DNA from: Paulownia fortunei
Taxonomy: Eukaryota; Streptophyta; Magnoliopsida; Lamiales; Paulowniaceae
Direction: 5' to 3'
DNA: 64,000 nucleotides
Assembly: GCA_019321725.1 (NCBI GenBank)
Contig: CM033110.1
Span: 20,267,278-20,331,277, forward strand
Made by a program: the position numbers and the translations under genes
Notes under the pieces: generated by a model
Database searches by the model: none
Told to the model about the DNA's origin: nothing
Seen by the model: only the letters and a program-made list of their open reading frames with translations
Shown: positions 29,908 to 42,400 of the stretch, in pieces
Position numbering within the stretch: the first letter of the stretch is position 1
Layout of the letters: each line of letters opens with the position of its first letter

Positions 29908-32900
29908 ATTTCTCCCCCCTTCTTGCTTCTGTGTTTCTGAAGCGTGATCAATGGAAAATAATTGATCTTCAATTTTTATTTATTTTATTGTTTGGCTTTT
30001 TCAAGCAAAAGATGAGCCTGTCAGCCTGTTGCTGTTAGTAGTAATTGGCTGGAGGGTGAGGAAAGAAGCGCAAACAGAGGAAATTTATATGACTTAAAAG
30101 ACTTTCGTACGCGGCGGGAATTCTTTTTCTTCTTAAACTCAATTTACTTTGATAATCCATGAATTTTAGATTATTGAACGCCCTATTTTAAATTGACACA
30201 AAAAATTTAAATAACATAGTTAAGAAAAATTAAAATTTTGGTTCTTATTTTAAAATAGTATAAAATTTTAGATTAAAACTTAAAAAATAAATTTTTGAAT
30301 GTTTTTATAATTTAATAATTCACTATAGTAGCACAAATTAATAACAATTTCTATCATTACTGGAGTTAAAAAGAAATTCTTTGTTTTAGCCAAAAAATTT
30401 GAAAATGTACATATTTTAAAAATAAAAAGAACATTCAATTTAGAACAACGAAATATAATTTTATTTTGATTTTTTACATCGGACAATAATTTTATTAAAA
30501 TTTAAGAAATGAGTATAGATTTGATGGTGATTTTGTTTGGGGTGGTGAATAAATTTACTTGATGGGATTGTGATTTGGTGTGATATGCAGTGTACGTGGG
30601 ACGCAGATTAGGCAAATCAGATTTACGTAAAACTGTGGCCGCCCGAGACTCTGATCTGGTAATTGATTGGTTAATACAGGTGGAGTCCATTATTGTCGTG
30701 ACATTTGATTCTTTCTCTAGGTGACTATGTAACAGTGATTTGACGTTAAGATTCGAATGATTTCGATTATTGTAGTTCATGAATCTATTTTTTTTTTATA
30801 ATATAATTATGAATGTTCATATTTGAATTATTATGAGAGTGATAATTTGAATTGATACAAAATTTTAAATGAAGATTGAAATAATAGAATTTTAGAAATA
30901 TCACAAATATGATTAATAATAATATTATAAAACCACGTGGTGAAAACGAATGATCTAATAAAATTTTCAAGTTTTGAATTCAAATTGCATGTATTTATTT
31001 ATTTTTATAGTATTATTATGGCTGATTAGTATTTGTAAAATTATTGATTGATAATTAATATAATTTAATTTTAATTTATAAATAATATAGTAATGTATTT
31101 GATTATTTCATTGAATGTAAATAAATATAAACATTTTTTATTTAAATTGAAAACATTAAGTCAAGAACGTGGCGTATGGTAGAAAACGATAGGAAAATCG
31201 AACCTAGATAGTGTAGACAAGTCACTGAGATTAGACCATAGTTGGTTATGTAATATCATACTTGAAAACCTATGGCGAGCAACATGAGTGCTGCTGCTTC
31301 ACGTGTAAGTAGAAATGATAAAAATAATGATCCCACCTACCTACTGAACCAATTGGCTACTGCCTTCAGAACTTTATCCCTCGTGCTAGTTGTCAGTCTT
31401 TCAAATAATATCCTTTTACAAGCTTTGGTGTTCCATATTAACCCTTTGGAGTCATCCTTTATTTTTATGAAGAAAAAATATATAATTTGATTTGGATAAT
31501 AAATGCACTGAATTAAAAGACTGTATTGCCCTTGCTATTTAAGGAAAATATCGCATAACTTGACGGGATCCCCATTTTTATTTTTATTTTTTCTGTAGAT
31601 CATATCTGACTTGAACTTTATCCTAAATTAAAATTCGAATTCCTATCTACAAAACATCCACACTAAACTTAACTAGAAAAAAGCCACGAGTAAGGTTCAA
31701 GTACCGTGAATAAGACCAAAATGTTGCATTAAAAATATGAATTTAAGATATTCTCTAAATATTCTCTTCATCCCCTTTAATTTTGTTAATTTATCTGGTT
31801 ATAATTTAGGTATCAAAATCAGGTTAACAAATCCAATGATGTATTTGTATTTAAGTGATTTGAGTTCAGGGTTCATTGGAGCAGTTTGAGATCGCAGAGT
31901 CGAGGTCTTAGTTCAGAGTTTATTCCATACCGGATCAGAATTTATAGCCTTAGTCATTTGTGGCAGACGGGCAAAAGAGTCAAGACTCAAAAGCTCAAGA
32001 TGCACACCAATTTCCTACGAGGGTCAAGCTTCCAGGGAGTACAGGAGGTCTTCAACAACTCCACTAATCCAACTGAACACTTGTTGTGCAGGGGAAAAGA
32101 CAATTATTCTCCATTGACACGTCACTGCTACGAAAAAAACAATCCTTATAGATAGTTTTATAAAATAGCATTTAATCGTTACCATACTTTATTTTACCAT
32201 CTAAAGTATTTTTTTCAATTCTTACTGAATCAAGCATTTTATGAAAATTTTATCATTTCACCCCGTCTAGCATATAGAGTGGAATCCAAAGTCTTAGGCG
32301 ACTCGTGTTCCATCACATTGACTGGAAAGGGTGGATGTCTAATTTCGATCCACGACACACTCGAATGCATCTCTTCCAACAAAATCAGAAGCTTTAAAAC
32401 CTTTGGAGATTAGGAATGGAAACGGGATCGATTTGAGATAGGTTTGGCTAAATTTGAAACCTGCTTCATCTCATCTCGATTGAAAACCCACCTCCCTCCA
32501 TCTTGAACCCAAAATCCGACAAGTGCAACTCATACGAACTCGCAAATTCGCTAAAAAATTTTTTTTTTAACCTTTCTTGATTTTGTATTATTATTTTTAT
32601 TTTTGTATAACTATTAAATTTTAATATTCTTAACTAAGTACTAATGATACAGAGTTAATTGATTATGATCATAATTTTTTTAATTACTAAATATGATAAT
32701 AGCATTGATTTATAGAAAATGAATATAATAAAATTATATGTTCATTATTTTAAAATATTACATATAACCTGACCGGTTGTTTCAATCTTAATATAACTAA
32801 TTTATTCATAATGCATTTTTATATTAGGCACTATATATAAATCAATTATAAAATTTTCGAATTGAAACTGAAATTTATAAATATTTTTATAATAATTTTT

Positions 32901-33183
32901 AAATTGATCTAATTATATCGTATCATGAACAATCATTCAATTCAAAAATTAATTAGATTAAACTAATCAATAATTATAAAATATATTTTATTATAAAAAT
33001 AATAATAAGAACAAGTCTATTAAGACACATTACTCGCCCCAAACTCAATCGGATTTAAAAATTAAAACTCATACCCACACCAATATCCGTTGAATCGGGT
33101 TTAAACCGAATGAAATGAGTTTATTAGAGATCTAAATTTGAACACGTCCCATTGGCATCATAAAGTAGTTTGCAAATATAGAT

Positions 33184-34480
33184 CATGTTTGGAATCACTT
33201 TTCAAATGGACTTTTAGATAAAAAAAAGTCCATTTAATTTATTTTTTTTGTGTTTGGTAATTTATATTGGATGGACTTTTTGGATAAGTCACATCTCTAA
33301 AAGTCCATTCTAGAAAAATAAGAATAGACGGCTTCTTAAAACTTATTTCCCACACTTTTATTTGGAAGTTATTAAAAAAATTATATTTTTCAATTCTATC
33401 CCTTCTCTTTCTATTTAAATTACCAATATTAACCTCAGTATACTACTCTTCAAAACGCGTTCATTCTTCCAAAACTTTTTACAAAAGTTTTGAGGGATTT
33501 CAAAGTATCTATCACTTTTTCTTTTTGTAATTTATTTTTTAATTAAAATGTAGATGATGTATTTTTTATTTGGATTCTTCATACATATATTTTATAATTT
33601 TTATCTGATAAAAAAATTTGAACAAATTATACAAATTTCATACTCCTATAACTTTATACACATACTGATCATTGATAGTATTCTCTATATTTTTCAAGTA
33701 AATTCTGTGGATTTAGATTGTTTCTCATTCGTTTAAATTATTTGTAAGTTTTCTCTTATATATACATATAAATATATATATATATATATATATATTATAA
33801 GGTTACAGTTTAATATTGAAACTTTAAATTCAATTGGATTCTTGTTTTCTTTGCTACTTTTACTAAAATTTTGTAAATTATTTTCTTTTATTCCATGAAT
33901 TTTAGAGTTTGTATACATCTATATTTGGTGGGTCTCTCATTCTGGAAAAAACATAAATGGAAGGTTCTTTTTTCTCTTGATGGAATTTTTTGCGAATATT
34001 TTTATCGGGTGTATTTTTTCAATATTAGAATTATTGTTGATTATAATTACTTAAAAATAAAAGTGAAAATCATGAAAGAAATATTAAAACTATGAGTTGT
34101 AATTTTTTCATTAATCTAATTTGTGAATTTTCTTTAAAAAATTTCACAAAAAAATTAAATTAATAACTGGTAAAAAAATAAAATTATATCTTATTTAAGT
34201 ATTGATAAAAAAAATATACCAATTAATTCATATACCGTAAATAATACTTTTAATATAAGTAGGGACAATATTGTTAAATCCATGTTAAAGATGCACTTTT
34301 CAATTAGTTTACCAAACACAATTTCATGTGAAAAATGAATTTTTAGTTATAAAGCACTTGTTTGAAATGGATTTCACCAAACATATATTAATAATATAAA
34401 AGAACTTTTCAAAAAAACACTTAATAAAAAATTCATTTAGAAAATAAATTTATATTGCAGAACTATTCCCAAACATGCAC
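33184..34480. mobile_element. MITE-like element with CATGTTTGG-AAT termini
   Basis: The left end reads CATGTTTGGAATCACTTTT (from about 33186). The right end, reverse-complemented, reads GCATGTTTGGGAATAGTT (from about 34479). The AT-rich interior encodes nothing and repeats phrases such as 'kept as small wordy' TTTTCAAATGGACTTTT on the left and TTTTCA near the right. The ends match over about 14 of 16 bases. I could not find a clean target-site duplication, so the boundaries are approximate. It is non-autonomous if real. Confidence 0.45.
33756..33797. repeat. (TA)n microsatellite
   Basis: A near-pure TA run inside the MITE-like interval, interrupted by CATA and AATA near its left end. Confidence 0.85.
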
Positions 34481-34879
34481 ATAGTCTTTGACATGATACA
34501 CCATAGTGCAACCCACACACATTCGCCTCAGCCACAGAATGAGAAAATATCTCGGAGGATAATCTCCAGTTAGTACAAATCTGCAACATCTTAGACGGGC
34601 CAATATTTTATGTCGGAAACTTGTGGATTCAAAGCAAAAAAATCAAGTGGGTCTATATCATTTCCAAAGAGAGAAGAAAAAACCAAACGAAAAACAAAAT
34701 TATTTCCTCCCATGGTTTTCGTCCACGCAAAAATTTGCATGATCATCAGTACACTGCCATCCCCTCCATCTGATGAGATCAGGAGCTTTCCTCCCACTCC
34801 TTCCCTCCAAATTCACAGACATCCAACAACAGTCTCAGTTTTCTTCACCTGTTCACAAAGTATTATTAATCTAAAATAA

Positions 34880-37800
34880 ATGCTTCGATTAAATCTCTAT
34901 TGTTCTATAGTCCCAAGTCCTGGACAGGCAAAGGACAGAAGTAGCTTCAGCTCAATAATTGGGTACGGAAGAAGTCGGATTTTACATGGAAGGATAAGGA
35001 TTGCAGTTAGGGCCCTGAAAGATGAGATGGGTGGAGGCAAAGGTGGAGCACCTGGTCAGAGTTGGGATCCCGGATTGGAATTTGAGGTGCCATTTGAACA
35101 AAGGCCGGTAGGTTTCGTGCAACTCTCAGCTTTTCTGGACAGTTTGATGACTTCCTTACGAGTCTCATAACACATAAAAACTTAGAACACTCAGAAGGGA
35201 GAACATACTCTGTGCAATATCAAATTACGTTTGTGGAAAACTGTTAAAATGAAATTACCTCTTCTCCACTTTAACTAGGTAATATTCGATTCTAAATGTT
35301 TATTCATTGTACTCGAATTCAACATAATCATGAAACTGGTGAAATTGATATCCTGTAGTATAGCACAAGGGAATTTATATAAAATGAAGCAAGATTAAGC
35401 TGAGATGTAAGTGCTCATAATTTAAATTCAAATATTTTGGTCTCAAGTTACACTAACAAAATCCGGTGCTTTGTAGGTAAATGAATACTCATCTTTGAAA
35501 GATGAGTCTTTATACTCGTGGGCTGACCTGGGTCCTGGATCATTTTTCCAACGTCTTGGGGGACTCTGGTTGGTCACTTTCACAGTACTGGGAGTACCTA
35601 TTGCAGCTGCAAGCTTCAATCCTTCAAAGGTAGTACAAGCATCCTTGCAGGCATATCTTTTGAGGAGCACAAACTTCCGAGCATAAAGGTTCCATTAATT
35701 GTACCAAAAAATAAGTAAACAAATAAAGGTTTAATTTACTGTTTTGTGCACAAAATGTAGGAGAATGATGGCATATTTTCCTGATTTTAAATTGAACAGG
35801 TGGGATTTACAAAACAAATAGAATGACCATTTTGTGCTGTGTTACAGTAAAATTAGAAGGTGGTTTTCCCCTCAAAACAATAGAATGTTCAGTCATCAGA
35901 AGGATTTTCTATAGGATGAATACTTACAGGGAAAAGAAAAATGTAACCTTGTGGCAATAGGAAAAATATATGCTTCTGGATCACCACAGAAAGTAATTAT
36001 ACAGATACACAAATCATCCTATTTTCCTTTGTTGAAGTATCGATTCCCTGCTACTGAGATTGACAAGAAACTAATACTTTTCGATGGTGCAGGATCCTTT
36101 ACGATTTGTCCTGGCTGCAGGTACAGGAACTCTTTTTCTTGTTTCATTAATCGTCTTGAGGATCTATCTGGTACGTTCTATTGTTCTTTTGAAACATATA
36201 ACTATTGACTTATGAATCACTTTACATGAACCAGCATGAGAAACATAAGTCCGCATCTTCCAACCAGTTTCTGTTAAATCTATTGCCATGTTACATTGAA
36301 GAAAGACAACAATTCTCTGATAATCTAATGTAATTTGGCATATTTCCACCTTTCAGTGGTTTGTCTGAATCAGAACAAACAGAAGAAAATCAATCCCATT
36401 TGCAAGAGCTCTACTTTGAGTAGGTCAGGATGCATTTTTTATACCATAAACTTGCAAAGATGTGGGATCAATTTAGAGACCATCACCATAAAGTGGTTGA
36501 CAAGCTTGATTGCACTCAAATTTTCACGCATGATACTATGACCTAAATAACAGAAAGAGGAGGCTTTCTTGTATACCGGATGAACCAAGCAAGTGTATAA
36601 CAGGATCCATGCTTATTCAAGTTAGAAAAAGCAGAAGATACTACATGTTTGTATAAGTGAAAAGATTGTCCCATCCATACAATTCTTTTTCCTGGCCTTA
36701 CATTTCAATGCCATTAATGTCTCCATACAACCTACAATTTCATTATGCATTCGACAGGGATGGAGTTATGTTGGTGATAGGCTTTTATCAGCAGTCATAC
36801 CGTATGAAGAGAGTGGATGGTATGACGGGCAGATGTGGGTAAAACCACCAGAGGTTAGTGCCTACTAGTCACTCTATTGACAGCACTGAAATTAACTCTA
36901 TTAGTGAAGAATCCAAATCAAACTATATGCATTATGGCCGTATATGAAGGTTTTCTAGATACAACTTTGCTAGATTTCAAAATTTTTAATATAGCTATTA
37001 GCAGCAGAATTTTGGTCTAATTCTTGGCATTAAGATAAGAGTTTGACTTTCTATCGATCCTACAACACCCCAAGATAAATAATGTTAAAAGGTCCTTAGA
37101 TTATTCTATTTTACTTGGAAAATCCCAAAGTTACACATCGGGATTTCCTGTGTCCGTAGGGATTATTATTGGTAAGAGATATTTAGCTAAAGATGTATGT
37201 GAAGAATGTGAAATCTGACACAAGACAAGAAACTAAAGAGGAGAAAAAGATAATGAAAAGAATCAAACGAAACCAAGTCTAAAATACATGCTACTCTATG
37301 AAGTGCATATAACCAGCAGAGCGAAAAAGAAAAATAGCAAGCTCAATGGGCTAGTATTCCTGCTCCCTCCTATAGATAAATTGGAAAAAAAAAGTGCAAA
37401 AGGAAATATAAACTGCACGAAACTTCGAAAAAAGGAACAATGCAGCAAAGTCATTCAAATCTAAAAGCTTTGGTAGTACCTCCTAGAAATCTTATCATCA
37501 CGATTTTTCTTCAACTGGATCAATCTGATTGGCTGAGTATACAACTCTTGCCTGGAGCAGGGATGCAAGTCTCATCACAGTCTTCTAACTTGAAATAAGT
37601 ACCATAAGCTGTAGGTGAAAATAGTCAGTCATGCAATTGTCAATAGGAATTCAAATGTTGAATCATAGAGTAACCCGCATGTTATTCCCTTTCGAAGAAT
37701 TGGACAATCTATAAACCGAAATGGCTGACTGGGGACTGAGGAAACAAGAAATAACACAACTGTACTCTGTAGACAGATTCTTTAGACTTATCAATATGTT

Positions 37801-38636
37801 ATAGCAGTAGAGACTAAACCCCTCCAAAAGAAAAAGAAAAGAAAGAAAAATTATAAGGTAAACTCATTGATCTCTTATAATATCATTTTTCATATATTTT
37901 ATGTTTCCCATTTTTACAGATTCTTGCTCGTGATAGATTGCTCGGCTCATATAAGGTACAAAATGGATGAAATTTGTTTTGTTTTTTTCAGATTCTCAAA
38001 TTGTATAACTGAGACAATAATTGATACAGCACAGCACACATGTAGATGCCAAATTAAAATCCAAGAAGCATAGGAGTAATCACATGCTTATTGTAGGATC
38101 CAAAAGAAAAAGGAATGAATCAATCCTTACAGACTCTAAAGACTTAGACATGTCCTCATGAACATATTTTGTTAAGCGTGAAAAACTGTTATCTACGCAT
38201 ATAGGTCAAACCAGTCATCAAGTTGCTGAAGCAGACTCTAGTTGGGACAGGTGCACTGCTTGTTGCAGCTGTTTCATTATTTATTTTTGCTACACCAGTA
38301 GAGGATTTCATCCAGAAGACATTTGTCCAGAAAGAAAACCCATCCAAAGTTCCAGCCTCAGAGATCAGCACTAAGTTCAATATAAGGTAGTATGAGAAAT
38401 AAGTGGAGACCTCAAATCAATCATCTGAGGCCTTATATAATTACAGAAATCTCAAATTTCTATAATATTACAGGAAGGAAGAGCTGTTAAGATTGCCAGC
38501 TGAGGTGATGTCAGACGACGATCTAGCAACAGCAGCTGCAAAAGCTGCTGATGGAAGGCCTGTCTACTGCAGAGACAGGTATTACCGTGCATTAGCGGGT
38601 GGGCAATACTGCAAGTGGGAGGACCAACTCAAGTGA
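34880..38636 (+). CDS. CGLD27: CGLD27, chloroplast membrane protein (DUF1230)
   Basis: Protein 'conserved in the green lineage and diatoms 27', a chloroplast protein of unknown biochemistry; from memory its Arabidopsis gene (At5g67370) responds to iron deficiency. Seven coding exons: 34880-35107, 35477-35629, 36093-36170, 36758-36853, 37920-37955, 38205-38386 and 38474-38636. They join to 311 codons plus TGA. Residues 1 to about 45 are Ser/Arg-rich with few acids, a transit peptide. Family motifs are FEQRPVNEYSSLKD across the first junction, SWADLGPGSFFQRLGGLWLV, GWYDGQMWVKPPEILARDRL and RPVYCRDRYYRALAGGQYCKWE at the end. Hydrophobic helices lie at about 103-122, 131-153 and 208-228. Exon 5 is only 36 bases, coding ILARDRLLGSYK. 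The gene faces the J-protein gene. Confidence 0.95.
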
Positions 38637-39461
38637 TTATATGAAAGATGACAGTATCCTTTTAATATGGATATCATGCACCAGCTCAATGATCCATATT
38701 AGCTGGAGTTACAGATTATGATGCAAATTGATAAAGTAAAGAAGTCTTGGTGTTAGAATCAAATCCAAATCTAAAGTGTAGGAAACTTTTAAACTTCCAA
38801 TTCTGAATGTTACAATGTTTGTACCACAGCACTCAGATAAATCATATATAGGTCGTGTAAAAATTAGTCTTCCAGATAGGATCACCTATTTACTGAGATG
38901 AGATTGTAAGACATGATATTAAAATAACATAAAGCATAAATTCATGAATACCATATCTGAATCAGGTAGGTGTTTCTCCCCAGGAAATCCATTATCTAAA
39001 TGCTTCAGGTGCCCTTTTGTCCTTGTTGCTTCATTCTTCGCCTTTTCCTTATGGACTTCATTGATGAGCTTACTTTCAGATAAACGCATCCTTTTCCATC
39101 TCCAGAGCTATTATTCAAATCTAACTATACAAACTGAACAGGATAATAATTGAGAGTCATATCCTCGAGTGACTGTGGCTATTGAGCTTGCTCCTCCCAC
39201 TCGGGATACCAGATACCACGCCTTGCTAAGCCAAACTTTCATTTTCACATACCTGTTCATAAAACCCTTCATATATTCTGGAAGCAGTCAGTCAGAAGAT
39301 GTACTTCTTTCTTACATTTCAGATATCTTCATCACTTTCCATTGCAGGATTGGTAGTGACTGACTCTCCTAATGCTTGTTGGACCCCAGGCCCAGACATG
39401 CCAGAGTTATAGTACCAGAGATCAGAAGTTATCATCCAATCAAGCACTACTTGCTTATAAA
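38637..39461. other. Convergent 3' flanks of the CGLD27 and J-protein genes
   Basis: Presumed 3' UTRs. The open stretches at 38944-39153 and 39169-39363 have no recognisable content. No other gene is supported. Confidence 0.6.
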
Positions 39462-42400
39462 CTAGGCAACTTGTTTGCACCAACCGAATACTCTTGACAT
39501 TTTTGCTTCAACTCTATCCTTAATTGTCTTTTTTCCTCTTCTCACATCTTCAATATCTAGAGTCCTATAGGCCAGAGCAAGCAAGTATATTGCTGGATGA
39601 AGTCTCCTGCAGATGACATTGAATAGCAGCAATTGACATCAAATGCTAGCAAAACAATAAAAGGATAGTGAATTGATAGCCACTATGCTAATCTCCTCCA
39701 TTTGTTCCAAAAATTAAAAGAACAGGACTTAACAGAGTTTTAGTTTCCAGTATATACTATGTTCCTTTGCCAAAGAAAAAAGAGCTGGAAGAGATCTTTG
39801 CAAGAATTTGTACGATCTACAAATTACTTACTCCTCAAAATGTGCATTTGTATCTAAACCATCCCAGTATCTCTGGGATGGAACACTCTTTCCTTTATTA
39901 TCTCTTCCAAATGTCTCAACATACCATCCTCCTATGTCATGCATTCCACTGCGAGGCTCAAACAGCCAAAATCTGAAGCAGAAAAAGTTAAAAATATATT
40001 CATGACAAGAAGAAAGAAATGATCCAAGTTGAGCAGGAAAGAATAAGATGGTAGCATATGGGTAGTTAGACACAATTTAATTTCAGCAAGGTTCATATAT
40101 CAAAATATTCAACGTGGGCGTGAATTTAGGAAACTAAGTTACTTCAGCAGTCACAGTTAAAACAATTGGTTTTTGTGGTTCCAATTTTTGCCAGCAAAAA
40201 ACCAGCTAATCCATGAAACAGAAGAAAAAAGAATCCAGTTACCACCTGGATAGAGTCCACATTAACACATAGCATCACAACTCTGCTTTGGGAGCTCCTT
40301 ATCAATTTGTGGCCAATGGTTTTAATGCTTCAATGAAAGGGAACGAAGAAAAGAACTCAGGGTTAAAGAACAAGGAAAGAAGATCCCCACAACTAATCAC
40401 ATGTATTACCAACAAATCAATGACAAGACTGAAGTTGACCAAAAACTAGTTAACAGCAAATTGCTTCCCTTTAGGAAGGGAAGACAGAGATAAGGAGTAC
40501 TCAATGGATTGTCTCCTATTCAAAGGGAAGGAAAAGAACCATGAAAGAGGAAATCAGCAGCAAATCCAATAGGTCCATCTTGGTAGAATCAGAGGTAAAG
40601 AGCAAGGAAAGAAGAACCCCATAACCAACAGTATCACTCCAGAGAATTTATGGTTTTCAAAATTTTAAAACATGAGAGAAGGAATGAAAGATATTTTCCC
40701 AGAGACAATGCTTTTGAGTATTTCATTATTGTCTCTTTCATGTCATATATTTCACCAAAAGAAGCTACCTCGTGTAAACATAAAGATTATAAGAAATTTC
40801 AATCAAAATAAAGTAAGGGTGGATTCAGAATTTATTATCAAATAAAATTCAAGCAAAAATCTGCTGCTTACTTGCTTGGCGGCAAACGGGCTCGAGTACA
40901 TCTGCATTCACAAACTGAAATTTTCTCTCCAACTCGAAACCAATGCAAGTGTTTCACCTGAAACATACATGTGCAAATGCAAGGATAAAAACAGTACATC
41001 TATAACAAGTATGAATCCCATTTATAAACACTTCTAAGGCATAATAACAGATAGAATTCAAAGCATAAGGCACCACACATGTTCTGCAGATTCAAAGAGT
41101 TAACAATACGCATTAGCCTTTAATATGAATCAAAAGATATTTTTTGCAAAATGAATAGACAAATAAATTAGAAATTGGATTCACCACAAAATTCATTCTA
41201 GTGAATGGCAGGAAAAATATATAGAGGAAAGAAGGAGCATATTCAAAACCCCAGTCCAGCCAGAATCTTTCTTCATGAAGGGAAACAACAACCTGATAGT
41301 CATCGTGCATAAGTAATTAGTAAATGTGCATGTATGAATACTTAATTCAATGTGCGTAAATAATCCTTGAGAGAGAACTCCTATACATCAATCCTAACAT
41401 TTCTAAACCAAACCCTCATGCCCCAGGGGGGAAAGGAAGGCAAACAAAAAACTTGTCCACACAGAGCTATTCACTGATTACACACCAAAGGCATTCTATG
41501 CTTTATAATTCAGATTGTTTTTAATGAAACTGTGCTTGGATTTTCCTCTTTCTTTTCCTTTTCCTTTTTTTTTTTTTTTGGGGGGTGGGGTGGGGGGGGG
41601 GGGTGTTGGAGGAGATTGCACACACCAGCAATGTTCTATGCTTCATAATCATATGGGTCTTCATGCCAGTGTTGTTGTAGACATAGCACGTTCCTTCTTC
41701 AGAGGTGGTTCCCAAACCTTTTATAACTCCCAGAGGAATTCTAGATCCATCTGAGGAATCTGTAAACGTATCTTCAGGACGCACATGACTTGGATGCAAT
41801 TGGTCTTCACATGAAGTAAGAAAAACATGTATTTGGTCTTCAGAATCCTCGTCCTCTGTGACATTAAGACTTTTAGGTGGAATTCTTGTAGCCACAGCAA
41901 CAACTCTCCCAGATAAGTGTAACTCTAGATCTCTATATGCATCGGATGATTGATAATCAGTATGGATAGATTGCTGCTGGAAACCTTCACCTTCATCTGC
42001 ATCAGATTGAAGTTGTCCGCTCACATTATCAGCCAATTGGACCGAACCCAGTGCAGAAGATGTTAGTTTTTCAGTGTAGGCATGTGATAATTCACGATAC
42101 TTGTTAGCTAGACATACCATCCCAAAAAGGTCTCGACCTGAAACTAAGTGTAGCACTTCTGATGTAGTATACATAGACCTCTCCTCAGCTTCAAAACGGT
42201 CTGGAAGGAGATCCATAGACTCAATCTCAGGTCCATAGTATGCTGTATGCATGGCCGAATAAAAATCTCTTTCCAGGATATCAAAATACCCTGATCCAGC
42301 TGTCACTCTTCTTTCAGACAAAATGTCATTAATAGTATATCTGTACCATTTCAACCATTCCACAACTTCCATCTGCTTAGCTGGGTGTCCATAGGAGTTA

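Larger units (their letters stand above)
29908..34879. other. Gene-free divergent spacer between P4H and CGLD27
   Basis: About 5 kb, strongly AT-rich. Positions 29908-30120 form the P4H promoter side. Short frames at 31272, 31886 and 33554-34095 have no recognisable product. Positions 32400-33130 look like a worn dispersed repeat, with stretches rich in GGGTTTAAACC-like and CCCACACC-like text. Positions 33184-34480 look like a MITE. The CGLD27 promoter lies after about 34490. No coding exon is supported. Confidence 0.6.

Noticed and set aside
31272..32155. Two open frames starting MASNMSA and MRSQSRG
   Set aside because: No recognisable domain, promoter or splice partner, in AT-rich or repeat-like DNA.
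41521..41625. Continuation of the J-protein exon 2 frame through CAISSNTPPPHPT
   Set aside because: It is intron: the donor GTGTGTGC at 41625 joins to VKHLHWFRVGEK in exon 3, and the extra residues come from a homopolymer tract.
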